Below are positions 38,626-45,696 of a DNA stretch of 45,696 nt, piece by piece (position 1 is the first letter of the stretch; each line of letters starts with the position of its first letter). Where the stretch lies: positions 1 through 45,696 of the forward strand of contig JASCOA010000013.1 in assembly GCA_029959365.1 (NCBI GenBank). The letters are read 5' to 3'. The notes beneath the pieces were generated by a model that saw nothing but the letters and a program-made list of their open reading frames with translations, searched no databases and was not told the origin of the DNA. Source of the stretch: Microbacteriaceae bacterium PS02343. GTDB lineage: Bacteria > Actinomycetota > Actinomycetes > Actinomycetales > Microbacteriaceae. Position numbers and translations under genes: made by a program.

Positions 38626-38631
38626 TACGCT
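38626..38631 (+). promoter_or_regulatory. -10 element TACGCT for a leaderless coaD transcript
   Basis: TACGCT ends 6 nt before the coaD ATG. The 94-bp recG-coaD spacer also holds one GAGCGGATG copy (38558-38566) and nothing else recognisable. Confidence 0.55.
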
Positions 38632-38637
38632 GGGCGC

Positions 38638-39114
38638 ATGACCAGGATCGCCGTCGTCCCCGGATCCTTCGACCCCGTCACGCTCGGTCACCTCGACGTG
38701 ATCGGGCGCGCCGCCAGGATCTTCGAGGAGCTGCACGTCGTCGTCGTGCACAACCCGGCGAAGACCACGCTGCTGAGCCCGGAGGAGCGCATCGGCCTCA
38801 TCGAGGAGTCGATCGCCGAGGCCGGCATCGGCGGCAGCATCCGCGTGACCGACTGGGGCTCCGGCCTGCTCGTCGACTACTGCCGTCAGGTGGGCGCCGA
38901 GGTGCTCGTCAAGGGAGTGCGCTCGCAGCTCGACGTGAGCTACGAGACGCCGATGGCGATCGTCAACCGCGACCTCGCGGCCGTCGAGACCGTCTTCCTG
39001 CTGCCGAACCCCGCGCACGCGCACGTGTCGAGCTCGCTCGTGCGGCAGGTCGCGGCGCTCGGCGGCGACATCAGCCCCTACGTGCCGCCCGCGGTGGCGC
39101 GGCACCTGGCGTGA
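38638..39114 (+). CDS. coaD: Phosphopantetheine adenylyltransferase
   Basis: Enzyme of 158 aa converting 4'-phosphopantetheine and ATP to dephospho-CoA. The nucleotidyltransferase motif is [15 protein letters not shown], and the second ATP-site motif is [17 protein letters not shown] near the C-terminus. [12 protein letters not shown] binds substrate. Length is normal. The stop overlaps the next gene (GTGA). Confidence 0.96.
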   Translation: MTRIAVVPGSFDPVTLGHLDVIGRAARIFEELHVVVVHNPAKTTLLSPEERIGLIEESIAEAGIGGSIRVTDWGSGLLVDYCRQVGAEVLVKGVRSQLDVSYETPMAIVNRDLAAVETVFLLPNPAHAHVSSSLVRQVAALGGDISPYVPPAVARHLA

Positions 39115-40124
39115 GCGCGGAGGGCGCCGCTCCGCGCATCGGCTTCGCGGCCATGCTCGAGCATCTGCCGCCGGCGGAGGCGGTCGAGCTCGCGGCGCAC
39201 GCCGAGCGGCACGGCTTCAGCGGCACCATGGCGAGCGACCGCTTCCAGCCGTGGGTGCCCGCGCAGGGCCAGGCGCCCTTCGTCTGGAACGTGCTCGCGG
39301 CCATCGGTCAGCGCACGAGCGGCGACCTGGGGCCCGGCTCGGTCGCCCCGACCGTGCGCATGCATCCGGCCGTCGTCGCGCAGGCCAGCGCCACGCTCGC
39401 GGCGATGCACCCCGGGCGGCACTGGCTCGGCCTCGGCGCGGGGGAGGCGCTCGACGACCACGTGACCGGCGAGTACTGGCCCGAGGCGCCGCAGCGCATC
39501 AACCGGCTCTTCGAGGCCATCGAGGTGATCCGCAAGCTCTTCGCCAGCGGGCTGTCGGGTCGCGACGTCAAGCACGACGGCGAGTTCTTCCGCCTCGAGA
39601 CCACCCGGCTCTGGACGATGCCCGAGACGGCTCCGCCCATCCTCGTCGCCACCACCGGCCCGGTCACCGCCAAGCGCGCCGGCCGCAGCGCCGACGGCCT
39701 CATCGCGATCGGCGCCCCGCACGAGCAGCTGGCCCGCCTCGTGCAGCGCTTCGACGAGGGCGCCCGCGAGGCGGGGCGCGATCTCGCCACCACGAGCAAG
39801 GTGCTGCAGCTGCACCTGGCCTGGGCGCCGAGCCGCGACGAGGCGCTCGCGAACGCCCTGCGGCTCTGGCCGAACGGCGCGATGAGCTTCCCGAAGGGCG
39901 ACATCCGCTCGCCGTTCGAGTTCGCGCAGATCGCCAGGCTCGTGCGGCCGGAGGACCTCGCGGAGCGGATGACCGTCTCCGAGGATCCGGACGTGCACCG
40001 CGCCGCGATCCAGCGCGCCCTCGACCTCGGCTTCGACCGGGTCTACCTGCACAACGCCGGGCCGGATCAGCGGGGGTTCCTCGAGGTCTTCGGCCGCGAG
40101 GTGCTGCCGGGGCTGCGCCGATGA
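39111..40124 (+). CDS. F420-dependent LLM-class oxidoreductase (glucose-6-phosphate dehydrogenase-like)
   Basis: Luciferase-like TIM-barrel protein of 337 aa, with [23 protein letters not shown] at the first strand, [19 protein letters not shown], a [16 protein letters not shown] segment, and [20 protein letters not shown] at the end. The wording matches the F420-dependent G6PD/TIGR03557-like group. The substrate is not certain. Coupling to cofE supports F420 as cofactor. The GTG overlaps the coaD stop; ATGA overlap joins it to cofE. Confidence 0.85.
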   Translation: MSAEGAAPRIGFAAMLEHLPPAEAVELAAHAERHGFSGTMASDRFQPWVPAQGQAPFVWNVLAAIGQRTSGDLGPGSVAPTVRMHPAVVAQASATLAAMHPGRHWLGLGAGEALDDHVTGEYWPEAPQRINRLFEAIEVIRKLFASGLSGRDVKHDGEFFRLETTRLWTMPETAPPILVATTGPVTAKRAGRSADGLIAIGAPHEQLARLVQRFDEGAREAGRDLATTSKVLQLHLAWAPSRDEALANALRLWPNGAMSFPKGDIRSPFEFAQIARLVRPEDLAERMTVSEDPDVHRAAIQRALDLGFDRVYLHNAGPDQRGFLEVFGREVLPGLRR

Positions 40125-40885
40125 CCCGGCTCGCGGTCTGGGCGCCGGAGGGGCTCGGGGAGATCCGGCAGGGCGACGACCTGGCGGCGCTCATCGGCGA
40201 CCTGGTGCATCCGCTCGAGGACGGCGACATCCTCGTCGTCACGAGCAAGATCGTCTCCAAGGCGGAGGGGCGGATGCGCGAGGCCGCCGACCGCGAGGCC
40301 GCGATCACCGAGGAGACGGTGCGCGTGGTCGCGACCCGCGAGCATCCCGGCGGCGTCACCCGCATCGTCGAGAACCGGCTCGGCATCGTCGCCGCGGCCG
40401 CGGGCGTCGACGCGAGCAACACCCCGGAGGGCACGATCCTGCTGCTGCCGGTGGACCCGGATGCGAGCGCCCGCGCGCTCGCGGAGGCCCTGCGCATCCG
40501 CTTCGGCGTCGCCGTCGGCGTCGTGATCTCGGACACGCTCGGCCGGCCGTGGCGGATCGGTCAGACCGATGCCGCGATCGGCGCGGCGGGCCTGCTCGTG
40601 GCGGACGATCTGCGCGGCGGCGTCGATGCGCAGGGCCGACCGCTTACCGTGACCCAGGCCGCCGTCGCCGACGAGATCGCGGCCGCGGCCGACCTGGTGA
40701 AGGGCAAGACGAGCGGATGCCCGGTGGCCGTCGTGCGCGGCCTCGGGCACCTCGTCGGCGGGCTCGATCTGCCCGGCGCCCGCAGCCTGGTGCGCACGGG
40801 CCCGAGCGATATGTTCGCTCGGGGGAGCCGCGAGGCGTACGAGGACGGCTACGCCGCCGGTCTGGCGGCGCAGCCTGAGCGCTAG
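40121..40885 (+). CDS. cofE: Coenzyme F420-0:L-glutamate ligase
   Basis: Enzyme of 254 aa adding glutamates to coenzyme F420. CofE features are [15 protein letters not shown]-like [25 protein letters not shown]-like [15 protein letters not shown], and [24 protein letters not shown]. In mycobacteria (FbiB) the ligase is fused to a C-terminal nitroreductase-like domain; here only the ligase part exists. Translationally coupled to the LLM enzyme. Its TAG stop is shared with the convergent reductase gene through CTAG. Confidence 0.93.
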   Translation: MTRLAVWAPEGLGEIRQGDDLAALIGDLVHPLEDGDILVVTSKIVSKAEGRMREAADREAAITEETVRVVATREHPGGVTRIVENRLGIVAAAAGVDASNTPEGTILLLPVDPDASARALAEALRIRFGVAVGVVISDTLGRPWRIGQTDAAIGAAGLLVADDLRGGVDAQGRPLTVTQAAVADEIAAAADLVKGKTSGCPVAVVRGLGHLVGGLDLPGARSLVRTGPSDMFARGSREAYEDGYAAGLAAQPER

Positions 40886-42306
40886 GCCGTCGGGCGCCCG
40901 TAGGTCTCGAGCAGCCGCAGCCAGACCTCGCTGATGGTCGGGTACGACGGCACCGCGTGCCAGAGCCGGCTGAGCGGCACCTCGCCGACGACCGCGATGG
41001 TCGCGGAGTGCAGCAGCTCGGCCACGTCCTGGCCCACGAAGGTGGCGCCGACGATCACGCCTCGGTCCTCGTCGACGACGATGCGCGCCTTGCCGGCGTA
41101 GCCGTCGGCGTGCAGGCTCGCGCCGGCGATCGAGCCCAGGTCGTAGTCGACGACGCGGGTGCGCAGCCCGGCCTCCTCGGCCGACGCGGCGGTGCGCCCG
41201 ATCGAGGCGACCTCCGGGTCGGTGAAGGTCACCTGCGGAACGGCGGCGACGTCTGCGGTGGCCGCGTGCACGCCCCAGGCGCCGGCATCCACGTTCGCGC
41301 CGGTCGCTCGGGCGACGATCACGTCGCCGGCCGCGCGGGCCTGGTACTTGCCCTGGTGGGTGAGCAGCGCGCGGTGGTTGACGTCGCCGACCGCGTAGAG
41401 CCAGTCGTGGCCGCGCACCCGCAGCGTCTCGTCCGTCTCGAGCCAGGCGCCGTCCTCGAGCCCGATGCTCGCGAGGCCCAGGTCGGCGGTCGCCGGCTCG
41501 CGGCCCGTCGCGACGAGCAGGTGCTCGGCGCGCAGCACGGTGCCGTCCTCGAGGTCGATCGCGACCGAGCCGTCGTCCTCGCGCACCGAGCTCGCGATGC
41601 GCGCACCCGTGCGCACGTCGACGCCGCGCTCCGACAGCGCCTCGCCGACGAGTTCGCCGGCGAAGGGCTCCTGGCCGCCGAGCAGCCCGCCGCGGGAGAG
41701 CAGGGTGACGGTCGTGCCGAGGTCCGAGTAGGCGGTGGCCATCTCGACGCCGACCACGCCGCCGCCGATCACGATGAGCGAGCGCGGCACGTCGGTGACA
41801 CTGGTCGCCTCGCGGCTGGTCCACGGGTCGGTCTCGGCGACGCCGTCGATGGGCGGGATCGCGGCGGTCGTGCCGGTGGCGACGGCGACCGCGTGCCGGG
41901 CCTCGATGCGCCGCACCGCGCCGTCCTCGCCGGTGATCTCCACGACGCGCTCGCCGGCGATGCGCGCGAGGCCGCGGGCGAGGTCGATGCCCGCGGACTG
42001 CAGCCACTCGACCTGGCCGGTGTCCTCCCATCCGCTCGTGAAGGAGCTCCGGCGGCGCAGCACGGCGGCAGGGTCGATCCGCGCCCCGGGGTCTGCCGCT
42101 CCGGCCACCCGCTGGGCCGCGCGCAGGGCCGAGCCGCTGCGCAGCAGGGCCTTGGAGGGCATGCACGCCCAGTAGGAGCACTCGCCCCCGACGAGCTCGC
42201 GCTCGACGATGAGCACGGAGAGCCCGCCCTGCACGGCTCGGTCGGCGACGTTCTCGCCGACGGGGCCGGCTCCGATGACGATCAGGTCGTATGCAGCGTC
42301 TGTCAT
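40882..42306 (-). CDS. FAD-dependent pyridine nucleotide-disulfide oxidoreductase
   Basis: Flavoprotein of 474 aa. The N-terminal FAD site is [15 protein letters not shown]. The redox-active cysteine pair is in [18 protein letters not shown] (CxxxxC). A second Rossmann motif, [19 protein letters not shown], binds NAD(P)H, and [19 protein letters not shown] contacts FAD. The C-terminal dimer interface has [13 protein letters not shown], with the His-Glu pair usual in glutathione/mercuric/lipoamide reductases. Substrate not decided. The start is uncertain: ATG 42306 is chosen by alignment to the FAD motif; ATGs lie up to 8 codons upstream (42330). Confidence 0.88.
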   Translation of the reverse strand: MTDAAYDLIVIGAGPVGENVADRAVQGGLSVLIVERELVGGECSYWACMPSKALLRSGSALRAAQRVAGAADPGARIDPAAVLRRRSSFTSGWEDTGQVEWLQSAGIDLARGLARIAGERVVEITGEDGAVRRIEARHAVAVATGTTAAIPPIDGVAETDPWTSREATSVTDVPRSLIVIGGGVVGVEMATAYSDLGTTVTLLSRGGLLGGQEPFAGELVGEALSERGVDVRTGARIASSVREDDGSVAIDLEDGTVLRAEHLLVATGREPATADLGLASIGLEDGAWLETDETLRVRGHDWLYAVGDVNHRALLTHQGKYQARAAGDVIVARATGANVDAGAWGVHAATADVAAVPQVTFTDPEVASIGRTAASAEEAGLRTRVVDYDLGSIAGASLHADGYAGKARIVVDEDRGVIVGATFVGQDVAELLHSATIAVVGEVPLSRLWHAVPSYPTISEVWLRLLETYGRPTA

Positions 42307-42358
42307 GGAACCCATCATCCCCCTCGTCATAAATCGAAGTCTGGACTGCGTCGGTCAC

Positions 42359-42364
42359 TACGCT
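42359..42364 (+). promoter_or_regulatory. -10 element TACGCT upstream of the OpuC-type operon
   Basis: TACGCT lies 47 nt before the TTG start of the ATPase gene, in the spacer divergent from the reductase gene. Expected leader about 40 nt. The -35 is not recognisable. Confidence 0.4.
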
Positions 42365-42411
42365 GGACTCCACCCGTAGACGCAGGTCACCCGGCAGGAA
42401 CGAGACATCCC

Positions 42412-43233
42412 TTGATCGAATTCCGATCCGTCAGCAAGCAGTTCCCGGATGGCACGAAGGCCGTGCAGGGTTTCGACCTCACGGTCCCCTCGCACTCGAC
42501 CACCGTCTTCGTGGGCTCCTCGGGCTGCGGCAAGACGACGCTGCTGCGCATGGTCAACCGCATGGTCGAGCCGAGCGCCGGCCAGATCCTCATCGACGGC
42601 GAGGACGTCGCGAAGACGGATGCGGTGCAGCTGCGCCGCCGCATCGGCTACGTCATGCAGAACAGCGGTCTGCTGCCGCACCGCAGCGTGCTCGACAACA
42701 TCACCACGGTGCTGCGGCTCAACAAGACCCCCAAGGCCGAGGCGCGCGAGCGCGGCCTGGCCCTCATGGACACGGTCGGCCTCGACCGCGCGCTCGCCAA
42801 GCGCTACCCGAGCCAGCTCTCCGGCGGCCAGCAGCAGCGCGTCGGCGTCGCCCGCGGTCTCGCGGTCGAGCCGAACATCCTGCTCATGGACGAGCCCTTC
42901 GGCGCCGTCGACCCGATCGTGCGCACCGAGCTGCAGCAGGAGCTGCTGCGCTTGCAGCGCGACCTCGGCAAGACGGTGGTGTTCGTGACCCACGACATCG
43001 ACGAGGCCTTCCTGCTCGGCGACCAGATCGTGATCCTGAAGAAGGGCGGCGTCATCGCCCAGCAGGGCAGCCCCGAGGAGATCCTCGCGAACCCGGCGGA
43101 CGACTTCGTCGCCGACTTCGTGGGCGCGAACCGCGGCAAGCGCGCGCTCTCGCTCAAGCAGGTCGACGGCCGCACCATCGTCATCGACGCCGACGGCAAG
43201 GCGGCCGGCGTACTCCACGAGGGCGCGGCGTGA
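42412..43233 (+). CDS. OpuC-type osmoprotectant ABC transporter ATP-binding protein
   Basis: ATPase of 273 aa for a glycine betaine/choline/carnitine/proline-type importer. Walker A GSSGCGKTT is near residues 36-44, the signature SGGQQQR near 140, Walker B LLMDEPFGAVDP near 160, and the H-loop is VTHDIDEA. The usual C-terminal CBS domains of OpuCA are absent, so ionic-strength sensing through CBS is unlikely. The TTG at 42412 is the only start giving a full N-terminus (LIEFRSVSKQF); AGGAACGAG lies upstream. First of four transporter genes. Confidence 0.92.
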   Translation: MIEFRSVSKQFPDGTKAVQGFDLTVPSHSTTVFVGSSGCGKTTLLRMVNRMVEPSAGQILIDGEDVAKTDAVQLRRRIGYVMQNSGLLPHRSVLDNITTVLRLNKTPKAEARERGLALMDTVGLDRALAKRYPSQLSGGQQQRVGVARGLAVEPNILLMDEPFGAVDPIVRTELQQELLRLQRDLGKTVVFVTHDIDEAFLLGDQIVILKKGGVIAQQGSPEEILANPADDFVADFVGANRGKRALSLKQVDGRTIVIDADGKAAGVLHEGAA

Positions 43234-43246
43234 ACCGGGTCGCAGC

Positions 43247-43948
43247 ATGAACTGGGTACTCGCCAACCTCGACCTGATCGGGCGGCTCTCGCTCGAGCAC
43301 CTGCGCCTCAGCGTGGTGCCGATCGTGCTGGGCTTCGTGCTCGCGATCCCGCTCGGCTGGGTGGCCTGGCGCTACCAGCTGACCCGCGGCGTGATCCTCA
43401 CGATCACCGGCCTGCTCTACACGATCCCCTCGCTGGCGCTCTTCGCGCTGCTGCCGCCGCTGCTCGGCATCAGCTACCTCAGCGAGCTCAACGTGATCAT
43501 CGCGCTCACGCTGTACGCGGTCGCGATCATGGCCCGCTCGGTGGCCGAGGCCCTCGGCTCGGTCGACCCGGGCACCCGCCAGGCCGCGGTCGCACTGGGC
43601 TACGCGCCGTGGCGGCGCTTCTGGGAGGTCGACTTCCCGCTCGCCGGACCCGTGCTGCTCGCCGGCCTGCGCGTGGTCGCCGTGAGCACGATCGCCCTGG
43701 TGACGGTCGGCGCACTGCTCGGCGTCGACAGCCTCGGCTACCTCTTCACGAACGGCTTCCAGCGGCGCATCGTGCCCGAGATCCTCGCCGGCGTCGTCGC
43801 CACGATGGCGATCGCACTCGTCATCGACGGCCTGCTCGCGCTGGTCGGGCGCGGGCTCATGCCGTGGTCGCGGCGCAAGCAGCCCATCCGATCGAGGCCG
43901 GGCACCGAGTCCTTCGGGCGCGGCGTCAACCCGGGAGCGAGCGCGTGA
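43247..43948 (+). CDS. OpuC-type ABC transporter permease (first)
   Basis: Membrane subunit of 233 aa with about six helices. The binding-protein-dependent permease fold is shown by GLLYTIPSLALFALLPPLLG and the EAA-like loop LGSVDPGTRQAAVALGYAPWRRFWEVDFPLAGPVL. Hydrophilic C-terminal tail. It lies 13 bp after the ATPase and overlaps the second permease by GTGA. Substrate as for the system. Confidence 0.93.
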   Translation: MNWVLANLDLIGRLSLEHLRLSVVPIVLGFVLAIPLGWVAWRYQLTRGVILTITGLLYTIPSLALFALLPPLLGISYLSELNVIIALTLYAVAIMARSVAEALGSVDPGTRQAAVALGYAPWRRFWEVDFPLAGPVLLAGLRVVAVSTIALVTVGALLGVDSLGYLFTNGFQRRIVPEILAGVVATMAIALVIDGLLALVGRGLMPWSRRKQPIRSRPGTESFGRGVNPGASA

Positions 43949-44667
43949 ACCTCTTCGCGGAAGCCTTCGCCTGGCTCACCTCCGAGGAGCTGGCGAACAG
44001 CAGCCTGCCGCTCGGCGAGGCCTTCGGCCAGCACCTCTACTTCAGCTTCGTCACCGTGCTCATCGCGGCGCTCATCGCCGTACCCGCCGGCTACCTCATC
44101 GGCCACACGGGCAAGGGGCGCGAGATCGCGGTCGGCATCACGGGCGCCGCCCGCGCACTGCCGAGCTTCGGCCTCATCCTGCTGCTGGTGCTCGTGCTCG
44201 GCGTCACGCGCAGCGAGCTCGGGGCGTTCATCGCCTTCGTGCTGCTCGCGATCCCGTCGATCCTCGCCGGCGCCTACGCCGGCGTCGAGGCCGTCGACCG
44301 CCGCACGGTGGACGCGGCTCGCGCCGTCGGCATGACCGAGTGGCAGATCCTCGTCAAGGTCGAGGCGCCCCTCGGGCTCCCGCTGCTCGTCGGCGGGCTG
44401 CGCAGCGCGGTGCTGCAGGTCGTGGCCACGGTCACCCTGGCCGGCTACGTCAACCTCGGCGGGCTCGGGTACTACATCATCCAGGGCGTGCCGCTCGGCC
44501 GCTTCGATCAGATCCTCGGCGGCGCGGTGCTCGTCATCGCGCTCGCCCTCGTCCTGGACGGCCTCTTCGGCCTCCTCGCGCGCGTCGTGGAGCCCCAGGG
44601 CCTCGCGTCGCGCACCCAGCGCCGCCGGGCCGATCCCGCGACGGCGGAGACCACCGCATCGGCGTGA
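43945..44667 (+). CDS. OpuC-type ABC transporter permease (second)
   Basis: Membrane subunit of 240 aa paralogous to the first permease. ALPSFGLILLLVLVLG and the EAA-like loop AVDRRTVDAARAVGMTEWQILVKVEAPLGLPLLVGG mark the fold. Together the two permeases form the translocation path. GTG start overlapping its neighbour; 63 bp precede the binding protein. Confidence 0.93.
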   Translation: MNLFAEAFAWLTSEELANSSLPLGEAFGQHLYFSFVTVLIAALIAVPAGYLIGHTGKGREIAVGITGAARALPSFGLILLLVLVLGVTRSELGAFIAFVLLAIPSILAGAYAGVEAVDRRTVDAARAVGMTEWQILVKVEAPLGLPLLVGGLRSAVLQVVATVTLAGYVNLGGLGYYIIQGVPLGRFDQILGGAVLVIALALVLDGLFGLLARVVEPQGLASRTQRRRADPATAETTASA

Positions 44668-44730
44668 GCCGAGCGGATCTCCGCATCCCCTCCATCCGCA
44701 CCACCTGACACAGCACCAGGAGATCAGCAC

Positions 44731-45645
44731 ATGAAGACCACACTGCACCGGCGCCGCTTCGCGGCAGCAGGTCTCGCCGCGGCCGGAGCCCTCGTCCTCG
44801 CCGGCTGCGCCGGCGGCGGCGACCCGCTCGAGAACGACAACGGCGGCGAGTCCTCCAGCGGCGACGCCATCGTGATCGGCTCGCAGGAGTACTACTCGAA
44901 CGAGATCATCGCCGAGATCTACGCCCAGGCGCTCGAGGCCGAGGGCTTCGAGGTCGAGCGCAGCTTCAGCATCGGTCAGCGCGACGCCTACATCCCGTCG
45001 CTCGAGAGCGGCGACGTCGACCTGTTCCCGGAGTACACCGGCAACCTGCTGCAGTACTACGACGCGGAGGCGACCGCGACGCTGCCCGACGAAGTCTACG
45101 ACGCGCTCGTGGAGGTGCTGCCCGACGGCATCACCGCCCTCGACTACTCCGAGGCGACCGACCAGGACTCGTACAACGTCACGGCCGAGTACGCGGCGGA
45201 GAACGACCTCGTCTCGATCGCCGACCTCGCGGGCCTGGAGGGCGTGCGCCTCGGCGGCGCCCCCGAGCTCGAGCAGCGCCCCTACGGCCCCTCGGGCCTC
45301 GAGAGCGTCTACGGCGTGAACGTCGCCTTCGAGCCCACGGCCGCCACCACGGTCGAGTCGCTCGTCGCGGGCGAGATCGAGGTCGCGAACATCTACAGCG
45401 CCGACCCGAGCATCGGCTCGAACGACCTCGTCACGCTCGAGGACCCCGAGGGCCTGTTCCTCGCCTCGAACGTCGTGCCGATCGCCTCGAGCGACATCGC
45501 CGGCGACATCGCCGACGTGATCAACGCGGTCAGCGCCGCGCTGACCGCCGAGGACCTCGTCGCGCTCAACGCGCTGAGCGTCGACGACCAGGAGTCCACG
45601 GCGAAGATCGCCACAGACTGGCTGACCGAGGCCGGCCTCATCTGA
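44731..45645 (+). CDS. OpuC-type osmoprotectant-binding lipoprotein
   Basis: Precursor of 304 aa: twin-Arg-like RRR N-terminus, hydrophobic segment and lipobox VLAGC (Cys26), then an acidic Gly/Asp/Glu/Ser-rich linker. The binding domain begins IVIGSQEYYSNEIIAEIYAQALE and includes DVDLFPEYTGNLLQYY, the Tyr-rich region of glycine betaine-type sites. It delivers a quaternary ammonium or similar osmolyte to the permeases. The AGGAG ribosome site is 8 nt before the ATG. Last gene of the operon. Confidence 0.93.
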   Translation: MKTTLHRRRFAAAGLAAAGALVLAGCAGGGDPLENDNGGESSSGDAIVIGSQEYYSNEIIAEIYAQALEAEGFEVERSFSIGQRDAYIPSLESGDVDLFPEYTGNLLQYYDAEATATLPDEVYDALVEVLPDGITALDYSEATDQDSYNVTAEYAAENDLVSIADLAGLEGVRLGGAPELEQRPYGPSGLESVYGVNVAFEPTAATTVESLVAGEIEVANIYSADPSIGSNDLVTLEDPEGLFLASNVVPIASSDIAGDIADVINAVSAALTAEDLVALNALSVDDQESTAKIATDWLTEAGLI

Positions 45646-45696
45646 GACCCCTCCTGACGACGCCCGGCCCCCGGCGCCGGCCCGGGGGCGGGGGGG
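45646..45696. other. Contig end with GC hairpin and poly-G tail
   Basis: After the binding-protein stop, a GC-only stretch includes the palindrome CCGGCGCCGG (45671-45680) flanked by five C and five G, a possible terminator stem. It runs into a G homopolymer that looks like a sequencing or assembly artefact. No gene. Confidence 0.45.

Overview
The window is about 45.7 kb of very GC-rich DNA (roughly 72% GC by eye) with dense, mostly co-directional genes and very short spacers. Homopolymer-like C/G runs at both ends suggest that it is a whole contig. Gene content and order point to an actinobacterium, most likely Micrococcales/Microbacteriaceae (inference). The stretch tRNA-Arg / argS - lysA - hom - thrC - thrB - rho - prfA - prmC - sua5 - wecA - atpI-like - atpBEFHAGDC closely follows the mycobacterial Rv1292-Rv1311 order. 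F420 genes and IdeR/DtxR-type iron control fit the same group.

Layout. 1-2.1 kb (minus): a YtrA-type GntR regulator, an ABC ATPase and a six-helix permease, with a perfect palindromic operator in the divergent spacer. 2.2-5.8 kb: amidase; arginase-family protein; a lone SIP-domain protein whose promoter carries an iron box; crotonase. 5.8-11.2 kb: SigE-family ECF sigma factor and a membrane-anchored partner (minus); sugar-porter MFS; NCS2 purine/pyrimidine permease; CPBP-like membrane protein. 11.2-23.7 kb: tRNA-Arg(CCG), a lipoprotein, then the conserved translation, aspartate-family amino-acid and termination block. 23.7-24.8 kb: a small accessory operon (two membrane proteins and a winged-helix regulator) behind tandem 19-bp operator repeats, inserted into that conserved block. 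24.8-34.2 kb: sua5, wecA and the full F1Fo ATP synthase operon. 34.2-40.9 kb: P-loop kinase, yaaA, rsmD, recG, coaD, an F420-dependent LLM enzyme and cofE. 40.9-45.6 kb: a flavin disulfide reductase and a complete OpuC-type osmolyte ABC transporter.

How the parts work together. argS sits next to tRNA-Arg(CCG). lysA, hom, thrC and thrB cover the lysine and threonine ends of the aspartate pathway. prfA and prmC make and methylate release factor 1, and rho terminates transcription. The atp operon carries all eight subunits plus an AtpI-like protein.

Window-wide sequence signals. (1) Ten genes start 6-9 nt after a TANNNT -10 element with no Shine-Dalgarno sequence, which indicates leaderless transcripts. 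(2) The 9-mer GAGCGGATG occurs at least 19 times on the two strands, in several reading frames and in spacers, including a 17-bp perfect inverted repeat between rsmD and recG. (3) Several operator-like palindromes or repeats overlap promoters (GntR locus, SIP gene, membrane/winged-helix operon, atp operon). No CRISPR array, insertion sequence, phage gene or rRNA was seen. No gene-free stretch exceeds about 225 bp.
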